From: Candidatus Aminicenantota bacterium
GTDB taxonomy: Bacteria > Acidobacteriota > Aminicenantia > UBA2199
Assembly (NCBI GenBank): GCA_029939015.1
Contig: JAOZTV010000015.1
Coordinates: 1-20,404, forward strand
Length of the DNA stretch: 20,404 nucleotides
Direction of reading: 5' to 3'
Positions 7,452 through 14,792 of the stretch are shown one piece after another; position 1 is the stretch's first letter, and each line of letters begins with the position of its first letter. The translations under genes were made by a program, and so were the position numbers. The notes beneath the pieces were generated by a model, which searched no databases, was not told where the DNA came from, and was given only the letters and a program-made list of their open reading frames with translations.

Positions 7452-8650
7452 AGAAAACAGTTCTTTTTGTCGATGATGAAATACATATTCTCAAAGCAAT
7501 CAGAAGGGAATTATTTGATGCTGATTTCGAAGTTTTAACTGCTAGTTCAGCAAAATCAGGCTTAAAAATCATTGAAGATAATAATATCAATATTGTAGTC
7601 AGTGATGTAAAAATGCCGGAAATATCAGGGATTGAATTTTTAAAAGAAATTAAAAAAAATCATCCATATATCAACAGGGTGATTTTAAGTGGTTATGTTG
7701 ATGAAGAAACTGTTTTTGTTGCTATTCAACAGGGTGTAGCAACAACATATTTTGTAAAGCCGTGGAAACCAGATATTCTCCGTAATAAATTGGATCATAT
7801 TCTACAAATGCAGGAAGTATTTAATAACAAAAAGTTGCTGAACACATTAAATTCTATTAAAAGGATTCCTGTCCTTCCAAAAGTATATTCAAATTTATTA
7901 AATGCTTTAGGAAAAAGAAAATCAAATAAAGATATAGCAGCAATAATAAGTGAGGATATTTCTGTCTCAACAAAGATTTTACAGATTGTAAATTCAGCTT
8001 ATTATGGAATAACAAATAAGATTACTTCCATTGAAAGAGGAATTGCATTATTAGGCTTATACAATATTAAAGATTTGGTATTAACATTAACAATGGTCTC
8101 CGAATTAAAATGGAGTGATTTTCAGAAAAAGATCTTAGAAGAAATCATATTTAATTCTTCTCTAGTAAATAATACATTTAAGATTCTATATAAAACAAAA
8201 TATAAGCAAAATGTTAAAGAAGAATTCAGCTCGATCGGAATTACTCATAATATTGGTAAAATCGTTCTTCTTCAATATTTTTCAGAAGATTATAAAAAAA
8301 TTTTAAATCACTTTAATACATATCCTGAAAAAGATTTCTATACTTGTGAATTAGAGTTAAACTATGATAATGTTCCTCATACTCAGATAGGAGCATATTT
8401 ATTAAACTTGTGGAATTTACATAGTATAAACGTTGAGGCAGCTTTATTTCATCATGAACCAGAAAATTCTTCGATCAATAACCGTGTTGTAATAAGAATT
8501 TTTAATTTGGCTGTCAGAATTGTAGAAACTGTTAACAAACATTCAGATATAGAATCAATTAAATATAAAAGCCTATTTGGTGGAGGTTTTTCAAGTGATA
8601 CAATTCAAGAACTTATATCAAATATAAAATCAAAAAAAAAAGGTAGGTAA
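7448..8650 (+). CDS. response regulator with HDOD output domain
   Basis: 400 residues; an N-terminal receiver (1-125) and an HDOD domain (about 140-340). The receiver has Asp9/Asp10, phospho-acceptor Asp53 (VSDVKMPEISG), the switch Ser (ILSGYVD) and the KPWKPD lysine motif typical of regulators paired with this kinase type. The HDOD part shows IKRIPVLPKVYSNLL, DISVSTKILQIVNSAYYG, TSIERGIALLGL and GITHNIGKIVLL, where the HD metal pair is replaced by HN as usual for this non-catalytic relative of HD phosphohydrolases. HDOD domains act as protein-interaction outputs. The start is GTG at 7448, set by AGGAG at 7440-7444 region, and overlaps the kinase stop by four bases. The following GGDEF regulator starts six bases after its stop. 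Confidence 0.93.
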   Translation: MKKTVLFVDDEIHILKAIRRELFDADFEVLTASSAKSGLKIIEDNNINIVVSDVKMPEISGIEFLKEIKKNHPYINRVILSGYVDEETVFVAIQQGVATTYFVKPWKPDILRNKLDHILQMQEVFNNKKLLNTLNSIKRIPVLPKVYSNLLNALGKRKSNKDIAAIISEDISVSTKILQIVNSAYYGITNKITSIERGIALLGLYNIKDLVLTLTMVSELKWSDFQKKILEEIIFNSSLVNNTFKILYKTKYKQNVKEEFSSIGITHNIGKIVLLQYFSEDYKKILNHFNTYPEKDFYTCELELNYDNVPHTQIGAYLLNLWNLHSINVEAALFHHEPENSSINNRVVIRIFNLAVRIVETVNKHSDIESIKYKSLFGGGFSSDTIQELISNIKSKKKGR

Positions 8651-8655
8651 TAAGT

Positions 8656-9636
8656 ATGAAAAGTGATACTAATTCAATCTATAAAAACATGAATGTTTTA
8701 TTTGTGGATGATGAAAAAAGTATATTAAAATCAATCCAAAGAGAATTATCAGATGAAGTTTATAATAAACATTTTGCTTCAAACGGTCATGATGCAATAA
8801 AAATTATGGACAAAATTAAAATATCAGTTCTTATTACAGACTTAAAAATGCCTGAAATATCCGGCTTGGAATTATTGAAAATTGTACAGGAAAAGTTTCC
8901 TGATATTATTAGAATCATTTTAACCGGACATGCTGAAATATCAACTTTGATTTCAGCAATAAATTCTGGACAAGTCTTCAGATATTTAAAAAAACCATGG
9001 AAACTTGATGAAGAGTTTATTCCTGCAATCAAACATGCAATTGATTATTATTTGATTTTAAAAGAAAGAGAAAAGCTATTAAAAGAGTTAAAAAACAAAA
9101 ACATTGAATTAAACAATCAAAATAAAATCTTAAAAGAACTCTCAAGCAAAGATGGATTAACAGGAATATATAATCACAGATATTTCCAGGAAGAGATAAA
9201 CAGGCAATTTGCTGTTGCAAATAGAAATAAAACGGATTTATGTCTTTTAATAATAGATATAGATCATTTTAAACAAATAAATGATAATTATGGACATGCA
9301 TTTGGAGATCATATTTTAAAAAAACTCACAAAAGTTATTTCCACTTTTATAAGATCTTCAGATTTTTTTGCCAGATATGGAGGAGAAGAATTTGCTGTTC
9401 TTTTACCTTCTACTAATGCCAGTGGTGGAAGTATTCTTGCAGAAAACATAAGAGCAAAGTTTGAGAATTATGAGTTTTCAGACAATAAAAACACTGCTAA
9501 GATAACGGTGAGTATTGGGATAGCTTCTAAACATAACTCAAAGCCAAAATCATCTTCAGAAATATTTGAATATGCTGATAAAGCTTTATATGTTGCAAAA
9601 AATATGGGAAGAAATCAAATATCAATTTATACCTAA
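8656..9636 (+). CDS. response regulator with GGDEF diguanylate cyclase
   Basis: 326 residues; receiver (about 12-130) with Asp18/Asp19, phospho-acceptor Asp62 (ITDLKMPEISG) and LKKPWKLD, then a coiled-coil linker (about 137-165, KEREKLLKELKNKNIELN), then a GGDEF domain. The active site is GGEEF at 242-246 (the accepted active variant), the metal-binding stretch is IIDIDHFKQINDNYGHAFGD, and an RSSD inhibitory site lies five residues before GGEEF. It should make cyclic di-GMP from two GTP, be activated by receiver phosphorylation through coiled-coil dimerisation, and be limited by product feedback. It is the same PleD/WspR-like logic with one receiver. It is the last gene of the signalling cassette and is followed by a strong stem-loop. 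Confidence 0.95.
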   Translation: MKSDTNSIYKNMNVLFVDDEKSILKSIQRELSDEVYNKHFASNGHDAIKIMDKIKISVLITDLKMPEISGLELLKIVQEKFPDIIRIILTGHAEISTLISAINSGQVFRYLKKPWKLDEEFIPAIKHAIDYYLILKEREKLLKELKNKNIELNNQNKILKELSSKDGLTGIYNHRYFQEEINRQFAVANRNKTDLCLLIIDIDHFKQINDNYGHAFGDHILKKLTKVISTFIRSSDFFARYGGEEFAVLLPSTNASGGSILAENIRAKFENYEFSDNKNTAKITVSIGIASKHNSKPKSSSEIFEYADKALYVAKNMGRNQISIYT

Positions 9637-9656
9637 ATTGAACAAACAAATAAATT

Positions 9657-9699
9657 TATAGATAGAAAAGAAATAATAACTACATCTTTTCTATCTATA
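9657..9699. terminator. bidirectional terminator between convergent operons
   Basis: TATAGATAGAAAAGA (9657-9671) pairs perfectly with TCTTTTCTATCTATA (9685-9699), a 15-bp stem with a 13-base loop. It lies between the stop of the GGDEF gene (+) and the stop of fabF (-). T-rich sequence follows on both strands, AATATTTTAAATTTTA on plus and TAAATTTATTTGTTTG on minus. Confidence 0.75.
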
Positions 9700-9713
9700 T
9701 AATATTTTAAATT

Positions 9714-10970
9714 TTATTCTTCAAATTTTTTGAATAAAACTGAACCGTTTGTACCACCAAAACCAAATGAATTTGAAAGAGCATATTTAATATCTCTTTT
9801 TACACCTTTATTTGGAGTATAGTTCAAATCCATACCTTCATCAGGAGTTGTGTAATTAATTGTTGGCGGTATAAAAGCATTTTTTATTGCAAGTACAGAA
9901 AAAATTGCTTCAATTCCACCTGTTGCTCCTAACATATGTCCTGTCATAGATTTTGTAGAACTAATATTAACCTCTGATGCCTTATCGCCAATCAATCTTT
10001 TAATGGCCAATGTTTCCAGTTTGTCATTTAAAGGTGTAGATGTACCATGAGCATTTATATAATCAAGTTCCTCAGGTTTAATACCGGCATCTTCAACAGC
10101 TGCCTTCATTGTGCGATATGCTCCATCAGCATTTGGATCAGGTGCTGTCATGTGATATGCATCACCACGATAACCATAGCCTACTATCTCAGCATAAATC
10201 TTCGCACCTCTATTAACAGCATGCTCAAGATCCTCAAGAATCATAATTGCAGCACCTTCAGCCGCAACAAAACCATCTCTATCTTTATCAAATGGACGAC
10301 TTGCCTTTTGAGGATCATCATTTCTTGTTGAGAGGGCACGCATTACCGCAAAACCAGCAATACCTAATTCAGTTATTGGATATTCAGCACCACCTGCAAC
10401 CATCACGTCAGCTTCACCCCTTTGAATAATCCGGAACGAATCACCAATTGAATGAGTACTTGTAGCACATGCAGTAACATTAGCAAGGTTTGGACCTTTT
10501 AAGCCATGTTTAATAGAAACTTGACCAGCAGCTAAATTTGCAATAGAAGAAGGAAGAAAGAAAGGAGATATCCTTGAAGGACCTCTTTTTAACAATACTT
10601 CCTTATTATCTTCAATTGTTTTAATACCACCAATTCCAGAGCCTATATAAGTGCCATATCTTTCATTATTACCTGCAAGACCTGCATCTTTCATAGCTTC
10701 ATCTGAGGCTATAAGAGCAAACTGGATATATGGATCATATTTTCTAACTTCTTTTCTGTCAAAATATGAAAGTGGGTCATAACCCTTTACTTCACCAGCA
10801 ATTTGAGATGTAAAATCAGTTGGATCAAAATGGGTTATTCTTGTAATTCCACCTATACCTTCACTAATGCTTTTCCAATTTTCAGGAACAGTTTTTCCTA
10901 CAGATGAGATAATTCCCAGGCCTGTTACAACGACACGTCTTAATTTTATTGTTTTGCCTGAAAAATCCAT
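9714..10970 (-). CDS. fabF: beta-ketoacyl-ACP synthase II
   Basis: 418-residue elongating condensing enzyme of type II fatty acid synthesis. It joins malonyl-ACP to a growing acyl-ACP with loss of CO2, in the cytoplasm. The thiolase-fold active site is complete: nucleophile Cys168 in TACATSTHSI, His308 in NAHGTSTPLND, Lys340 in STKSMTGH and His345. Glycine-rich ends (VVVTGLGIISSVG and SFGFGGTNGSVLF) are present and the length is normal. It starts six bases after the acpP stop, so the pair is one transcript; the ribosome site is weak (AAGAT), suggesting coupling to acpP translation. Together with fabG and acpP it supplies chain elongation. Confidence 0.97.
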   Translation of the reverse strand: MDFSGKTIKLRRVVVTGLGIISSVGKTVPENWKSISEGIGGITRITHFDPTDFTSQIAGEVKGYDPLSYFDRKEVRKYDPYIQFALIASDEAMKDAGLAGNNERYGTYIGSGIGGIKTIEDNKEVLLKRGPSRISPFFLPSSIANLAAGQVSIKHGLKGPNLANVTACATSTHSIGDSFRIIQRGEADVMVAGGAEYPITELGIAGFAVMRALSTRNDDPQKASRPFDKDRDGFVAAEGAAIMILEDLEHAVNRGAKIYAEIVGYGYRGDAYHMTAPDPNADGAYRTMKAAVEDAGIKPEELDYINAHGTSTPLNDKLETLAIKRLIGDKASEVNISSTKSMTGHMLGATGGIEAIFSVLAIKNAFIPPTINYTTPDEGMDLNYTPNKGVKRDIKYALSNSFGFGGTNGSVLFKKFEE

Positions 10971-10976
10971 AATATC

Positions 10977-11216
10977 TTATAATTGTTCAGTAATAAATTC
11001 TACTGCTGAACCAACAGTTGAAAGTTTTTCAGCGTCTGCTTCTGGTATTTTCAGTTCAAATTCATCTTCTAAAGCCATAATAAGTTCAACCTGATCTAAA
11101 GAATCTGCACCAAGATCTTCAACAAATTTTGCATCAATAGTTACCTGATCTTCACCAACAGCAAGCTTTTCAGCTACAACACCTTTTACTTTTACTAAAA
11201 TTTCTTCTTTTGTCAT
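10977..11216 (-). CDS. acpP: acyl carrier protein
   Basis: 79-residue acidic protein carrying acyl chains on a 4'-phosphopantetheine arm. The attachment Ser39 lies in the hallmark GADSLDQVELIMALEDEF, and the four-helix pattern and size are standard. A very good ribosome site (GGAGGA) sits six bases before the ATG, as expected for one of the most abundant cell proteins. It has its own promoter in the 169-base gap before it (11324-11352) and a stem-loop in its leader (11237-11260), so it can be made in excess over the upstream genes of the cluster. Confidence 0.97.
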   Translation of the reverse strand: MTKEEILVKVKGVVAEKLAVGEDQVTIDAKFVEDLGADSLDQVELIMALEDEFELKIPEADAEKLSTVGSAVEFITEQL

Positions 11217-11236
11217 TTTATTTCCTCCATTTATTA

Positions 11237-11260
11237 ATAATCCCCAACAACAGGGATTAT
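11237..11260 (-). promoter_or_regulatory. stem-loop in the acpP leader
   Basis: ATAATCCC (11237-11244) and GGGATTAT (11253-11260) form an 8-bp inverted repeat with an 8-base loop. In the acpP transcript it lies just upstream of the GGAGGA ribosome site. It could stabilise the abundant acpP-fabF message or act as an attenuator or protein-binding site. The function is unknown; no T-run follows, so it is not a standard terminator. Confidence 0.5.
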
Positions 11261-11323
11261 ATAATCTATCTGGTCAAATCAATATAAAGAGCTCATAGCC
11301 CTAAATTGAAATAACCATAGGTA

Positions 11324-11352
11324 ATTATACACTAAAATTCAGTTCTTGCCAA
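11324..11352 (-). promoter_or_regulatory. sigma-70 promoter for acpP-fabF
   Basis: On the minus strand TTGGCA (11352-11347) and a perfect TATAAT (11329-11324) have a 17-base spacer. Transcription would start near 11317, about 100 bases before acpP, leaving a leader with the stem-loop at 11237-11260. The -10 lies inside one of two 11-base direct repeats (see the repeat entry). Confidence 0.7.
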
Positions 11353-11384
11353 AAAACTCAAATAGTGTGTAGTTTATACACTAA
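11325..11384. repeat. twin 11-base direct repeats at the acpP promoter
   Basis: The minus-strand sequence TTAGTGTATAA occurs twice, at 11384-11374 and 11335-11325, 49 bases apart. The second copy includes most of the -10 box of the acpP promoter. The first forms an imperfect palindrome with TAGTGT/ACACTA arms (11363-11368 and 11378-11383). This looks like a pair of operator half-sites for a regulator of fatty acid synthesis. The sequence does not match the FapR or FabT operators as I know them. Confidence 0.5.
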
Positions 11385-11385
11385 C

Positions 11386-12126
11386 CTAAATAACTAAACC
11401 GCCAGAAACATTTATTGTTGTTCCTGTAATATATGAACCTTCGGGAGATATTAGAAAATTAACTACATTTGAAATATCTTCAGGTGTTCCCCCTCTCTTT
11501 AAAGGTATATTTTTTAAATATTCTTCCCTTACACTTTCCGGGAGTTTTTCTGTCATTTCAGTAATGATATATCCCGGGGCTATCGCATTGGTGGTAATAT
11601 TTCTTGCTCCATATTCTCTTGCAAATGTTTTTGTAAGAGCCATAACCCCTGCCTTAGATGCTGCATAATTTACCTGTCCAGCAGTCCCCAAGATTCCACT
11701 TACAGATGAAATATTTACAATTCTTCCAAATCTTTTTTTCATCATTTCCTTAACTGCTGCCTGTGTACAGAGAAAAGTTCCTTTTAGATTTATATTAAGT
11801 ACTAAATCCCAATCAGCCTCTGACATCCTAACGGCAAGATTATCTCTTGTAATTCCTGCATTATTGATTAGAAAGTCAACAGAACCAAAAGCATCAACAG
11901 TCTCTTTAACTAACCTTACGGCATCATCCGGTTTAGAAACATCAGCTATTACAACGATTGCTTTAACACCTAATTTTTTGATTTCATTGGCAGTCTTTTC
12001 TGCTTCTTCTTTCATTATATCTGAGACCACTACATTTAGCCCTTTTTTTGCCAGTCCTATCGCAATTTCCTTTCCAATACCTCTTGCGGCACCTGTTACT
12101 ATGGCATTTTTTTTATCTTCATACAT
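11386..12126 (-). CDS. fabG: 3-oxoacyl-ACP reductase
   Basis: 246-residue short-chain dehydrogenase that reduces 3-oxoacyl-ACP to 3-hydroxyacyl-ACP with NADPH. The Rossmann nucleotide motif TGAARGIG (11-18), NNAG (88-91), and catalytic Ser141, Tyr154 and Lys158 (YAASK) are all present, and the C-terminal GTTINVSGGLVI ending is typical of FabG. The identity as FabG, rather than another reductase, rests on the clear context between plsX and acpP. The start is fixed by GAGGAG seven bases upstream; the gene overlaps the end of plsX by eight bases, so the two are translationally coupled. Confidence 0.95.
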   Translation of the reverse strand: MYEDKKNAIVTGAARGIGKEIAIGLAKKGLNVVVSDIMKEEAEKTANEIKKLGVKAIVVIADVSKPDDAVRLVKETVDAFGSVDFLINNAGITRDNLAVRMSEADWDLVLNINLKGTFLCTQAAVKEMMKKRFGRIVNISSVSGILGTAGQVNYAASKAGVMALTKTFAREYGARNITTNAIAPGYIITEMTEKLPESVREEYLKNIPLKRGGTPEDISNVVNFLISPEGSYITGTTINVSGGLVI

Positions 12127-13153
12127 ATTTCAACTCCTCAAAAATTTTCTCCATAGAGGCAATTTCCTGCCCTATTTTATTTACAACATTTTTTTTTACA
12201 AATTCCCTACTCTGTTCAATCGCATTTTTAATTGCCTTTACATTAGACCGCCCATGACCTATTATTACAACACCGTTAACTCCAAGCAATAAAGCACCAC
12301 CATACTCTGAATAATCAAGTTTCTTTTTTATTTTTTTCAAAGAACTCTTTAAAAAGAACACTCCAATTTTTGATAAAAGACTAGATTTAATCTCCCGTCT
12401 CAATAATGAGGTCATTAAGTCAACAATCCCCTCAGATACTTTAAGAGTTACGTTACCTGTAAACCCGTCTGTAACAATAAGGTCTGCTTCCCCAAGATGA
12501 ATATCTTTGCCCTCAATATTACCAATAAAATTTATATCAAGTTTTTTTAATATGGAGAATGTGTTTTTTGTAAGTTCATTGCCTTTAGAATCTTCCTCAC
12601 CAATACTCATTAATGCAATTCGTGGTCTTTTTATCCCTAAAACATTTTCAAGATAAACCTTGCCCATGAGTGCAAATTGTACAAGGTTCTTAGGTTTTGA
12701 ATCAACATTGGCACCAACGTCAACAAGTAAGGAATGCCCCTTTAAAGTTGGAACCATAATAGATAAAGCTGGACGGTCAATATTATCCAACATACCAAGA
12801 ATATCTTTAGATATTGCCATTACAGCCCCAGTATTTCCCGTAGATATCAAGGAGTCTGCCCTACCCTGCTTAATCAGATCCAAACCTTTTTTTATTGATG
12901 TTTTTTCTCTCTTTCGCCAATATGTGAGAAACTGGTCTTTCATCGAAACTTCTTCGTGGGCGTTTATAACAAAAATACGGTCGTCATTTTCCATTCCATA
13001 TTTTTTCAACTCTTTCTTTAGAAGTTTTTCTTTTCCAACTAGAGCTATCCTAATACCGTTATTCTCTTTTAAATATTCAATTGAGCCTCTGATGACAGTT
13101 TCACAACCATTATCGCCACCCATTGCATCAACTGCAAGAATATCAGAAGACAT
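12119..13153 (-). CDS. plsX: phosphate acyltransferase
   Basis: 344-residue enzyme that makes acyl-phosphate from acyl-ACP, the first committed donor for PlsY in phosphatidic acid synthesis; it acts at the cytoplasmic membrane surface. Characteristic motifs are AVDAMGGDNG near the N terminus, STGNTGAVMA (about 105-114), LLVDVGANVDSKP (about 142-154), SIGEEDSKGNE, GNIEGKDI, VTDGFTGNV and YGGALLLGVNG...IGHGRS at the C-terminal side. Length is normal and no key motif is lost. It follows rpmF after 27 bases, the classic rpmF-plsX arrangement, and overlaps fabG. Confidence 0.97.
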   Translation of the reverse strand: MSSDILAVDAMGGDNGCETVIRGSIEYLKENNGIRIALVGKEKLLKKELKKYGMENDDRIFVINAHEEVSMKDQFLTYWRKREKTSIKKGLDLIKQGRADSLISTGNTGAVMAISKDILGMLDNIDRPALSIMVPTLKGHSLLVDVGANVDSKPKNLVQFALMGKVYLENVLGIKRPRIALMSIGEEDSKGNELTKNTFSILKKLDINFIGNIEGKDIHLGEADLIVTDGFTGNVTLKVSEGIVDLMTSLLRREIKSSLLSKIGVFFLKSSLKKIKKKLDYSEYGGALLLGVNGVVIIGHGRSNVKAIKNAIEQSREFVKKNVVNKIGQEIASMEKIFEELKYV

Positions 13154-13180
13154 TAATAAAAGACTGGAATCATTAAGATT

Positions 13181-13363
13181 TTATTCTTCTGTACCTTTTA
13201 TGACCTGACGACCATCATAATAACCACAACTAGTACAAATACGATGTGGTAATTTTGGTTCTTTACACTGCGGACAAGTAGAAAGTCCTTCCACTTTTAA
13301 AGCGTGATGAGAACGTCTTTTATTTTTTCTCTGATGCGAGTGTCTTCGTTTTGGTAATGCCAT
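13181..13363 (-). CDS. rpmF: 50S ribosomal protein L32
   Basis: 60-residue basic ribosomal protein with the standard opening MALPKRRHSHQRKNKRRSHHAL. It keeps the zinc-ribbon cysteines (Cys30, Cys33, Cys43, Cys46, in CPQC and CTSC), so it is the zinc-binding form. A good ribosome site (GAGGTG) lies about six bases before the ATG. Placement between yceD and plsX is widely conserved in bacteria and ties ribosome production to lipid synthesis. Confidence 0.97.
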   Translation of the reverse strand: MALPKRRHSHQRKNKRRSHHALKVEGLSTCPQCKEPKLPHRICTSCGYYDGRQVIKGTEE

Positions 13364-13399
13364 TTTTCACCTCTTTATTATTATTCCCCAAAATAAATC

Positions 13400-13903
13400 T
13401 TATTTCAGGTTATTAAAAACATTTATTTCATCAATTGAACTATTACATTTACATTTTTCATAATTCATGTTTGTGCCACACATTGAACAAAGCCCTTTAC
13501 AATTATCACTGCAAACAACCCTTAAAGGAATATTTAAGTTTACCTGCTCAATAATAAGTTTCTCTATGTCAATTTTACCATTGCTATAGAAAATATATTC
13601 CATTTCCTCTTCTTTTAAGGAAGCATAACTAAAGTCTGCCAAACTTAAAGGAAATAATATTGAATCAAATTTAGAATTAATATTAAAATCAAAATGTTCA
13701 AGACATTTGACACATCTAACAGAAATGTCAGTCTTAAAACTTCCAGCAACCTTAATTTTATCACTATCTCTTAGCATAGAAATCGAGAAAGACAACTCTT
13801 TTCTAAAGAAGCTTTCTCCATCCAAAAGAAGTCTGTCATCAGGAGTATAAGTATCACTAACCCTTATTCCTTTTTTGTCTATTCTACTCTCATCAATAAT
13901 CAT
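13400..13903 (-). CDS. yceD: YceD/DUF177 family protein
   Basis: 167-residue protein of the DUF177 (YceD) family, almost always encoded just before rpmF and linked in plants and bacteria to 23S rRNA accumulation. Seen here: the central RCVKCLEHFDF strand with Cys64/Cys67-like pair, the acidic middle EEEMEYIFYSNGKIDIEKLIIEQVNLNIPLRVVC, and the C-terminal cysteine cluster CSDNCKGLCSMCGTNMNYEKCKC, which likely binds a metal ion. It is the first gene of the lipid cluster, and a strong promoter lies 31 bases before its ATG. Confidence 0.9.
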   Translation of the reverse strand: MIIDESRIDKKGIRVSDTYTPDDRLLLDGESFFRKELSFSISMLRDSDKIKVAGSFKTDISVRCVKCLEHFDFNINSKFDSILFPLSLADFSYASLKEEEMEYIFYSNGKIDIEKLIIEQVNLNIPLRVVCSDNCKGLCSMCGTNMNYEKCKCNSSIDEINVFNNLK

Positions 13904-13933
13904 TTTTCTAAATCCTTATTTTCACAAAAGACA

Positions 13934-13961
13934 ATTTTAGCATATTTTACCAATTTGTCAA
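13934..13961 (-). promoter_or_regulatory. extended -10 promoter of the yceD-rpmF-plsX-fabG operon
   Basis: Minus-strand TTGACA (13961-13956) and TAAAAT (13939-13934), 16-base spacer, with TGC immediately before the -10 (the TGn extended element). Transcription would start about 25 bases before the yceD ATG at 13903. Confidence 0.7.
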
Positions 13962-14105
13962 TTCTGAAGAAACAGTTTTTCTCTCATCTTTTAAGTATTT
14001 CAAGTTTTTTAAAAAAATCAAAAACAAAGATTCAAACTCTCCGTTCAATTATCTAAAAAAGACAGTTGTTATATTTGACATATTTCTTGACAGGTTATTC
14101 TTTCT

Positions 14106-14777
14106 ATGCAAAATTATACGATGAAAACAAAAGAATTAATAAAATATTATTCGCCAGCAGAAGAAAAAATTAATATTGTTTCTCATATGATTGGTTTTGC
14201 TTTAAGTATTATTGCTTTAGTATTTTTAGTTATTTATTCAATTTTATATGGGAATGTATTTCATATTATTAGTTTTAGTGTTTTTGGAACAAGTTTAATT
14301 TTGTTATATGGTGCATCTACACTATACCATAGTGCAAAAAAACCAGACTTAAGGAAAAAATTAAAAATCAATGACCATGCCTCAATTTATCTCCTAATTG
14401 CAGGCTCTTATACGCCATTTACTCTTGTAACTCTTAATGGGACATTAGGTTGGGTGATTTTTGGCCTTGCCTGGGGAATAGCTTTAACAGGAATTATTTT
14501 AAAGCTCTTTTTTACCGGAAGATATAATTTAGTTTCAACTATTATGTATATACTAATGGGCTGGCTTATAATTTTTTTTATAAAGCCATTGATGAATAAT
14601 TTGCATCCAAAAGGCTTATTCTGGCTTTTTGCAGGAGGTATATCATACACAATTGGTGCTGTTATATATAGTATAAAAAAAATAAAATTTAATCATGCTA
14701 TTTTTCATATATTTGTCTTAGTTGGGAGTATTTGTCATTTTGTATCAATTTTTTTTTATGTTTTATTAAGAAAATAA
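14106..14777 (+). CDS. hemolysin III / PAQR family membrane protein
   Basis: 223-residue membrane protein of the hemolysin III (YqfA/TrhA, PAQR) family, with seven predicted helices between about residues 26 and 221. The family's metal site is complete: Ser71 and His75 in STLYHS, Asp90 in NDHASIY, and His197/His201 in NHAIFHIF. Bacterial members are linked to membrane lipid homeostasis, and some were named for haemolytic activity; a hydrolase-like activity is suspected from the PAQR fold. An alternative ATG at 14121 (MKTKELIKYY) is possible; 14106 is kept because an AGG lies 11 bases upstream, but neither has a good ribosome site. Two TTGACA hexamers (14075-14080 and 14087-14092) precede it without an obvious -10. 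The exonuclease gene follows after 15 bases. Confidence 0.88.
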   Translation: MQNYTMKTKELIKYYSPAEEKINIVSHMIGFALSIIALVFLVIYSILYGNVFHIISFSVFGTSLILLYGASTLYHSAKKPDLRKKLKINDHASIYLLIAGSYTPFTLVTLNGTLGWVIFGLAWGIALTGIILKLFFTGRYNLVSTIMYILMGWLIIFFIKPLMNNLHPKGLFWLFAGGISYTIGAVIYSIKKIKFNHAIFHIFVLVGSICHFVSIFFYVLLRK

Positions 14778-14792
14778 TAATAGGAGTGATTT

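Noticed and set aside
10047..10429. Plus-strand open frames inside fabF
   Set aside because: They are shadows of a fully conserved enzyme gene; their translations have no domain pattern.
11374..11384. FapR or FabT operator at the acpP promoter
   Set aside because: The repeat TTAGTGTATAA shares only its first few bases with the FapR site and lacks the second half; the FabT pattern is not present.
12660..13208. 182-codon plus-strand frame opposite plsX
   Set aside because: It runs antisense through conserved plsX motifs and has no ribosome site or family resemblance.
14075..14120. Complete promoter for the hemolysin III gene
   Set aside because: Two TTGACA hexamers are present (14075-14080, 14087-14092) but no -10 lies 16-18 bases downstream; the nearest TTATAC is 21 bases from the second and inside the gene start.
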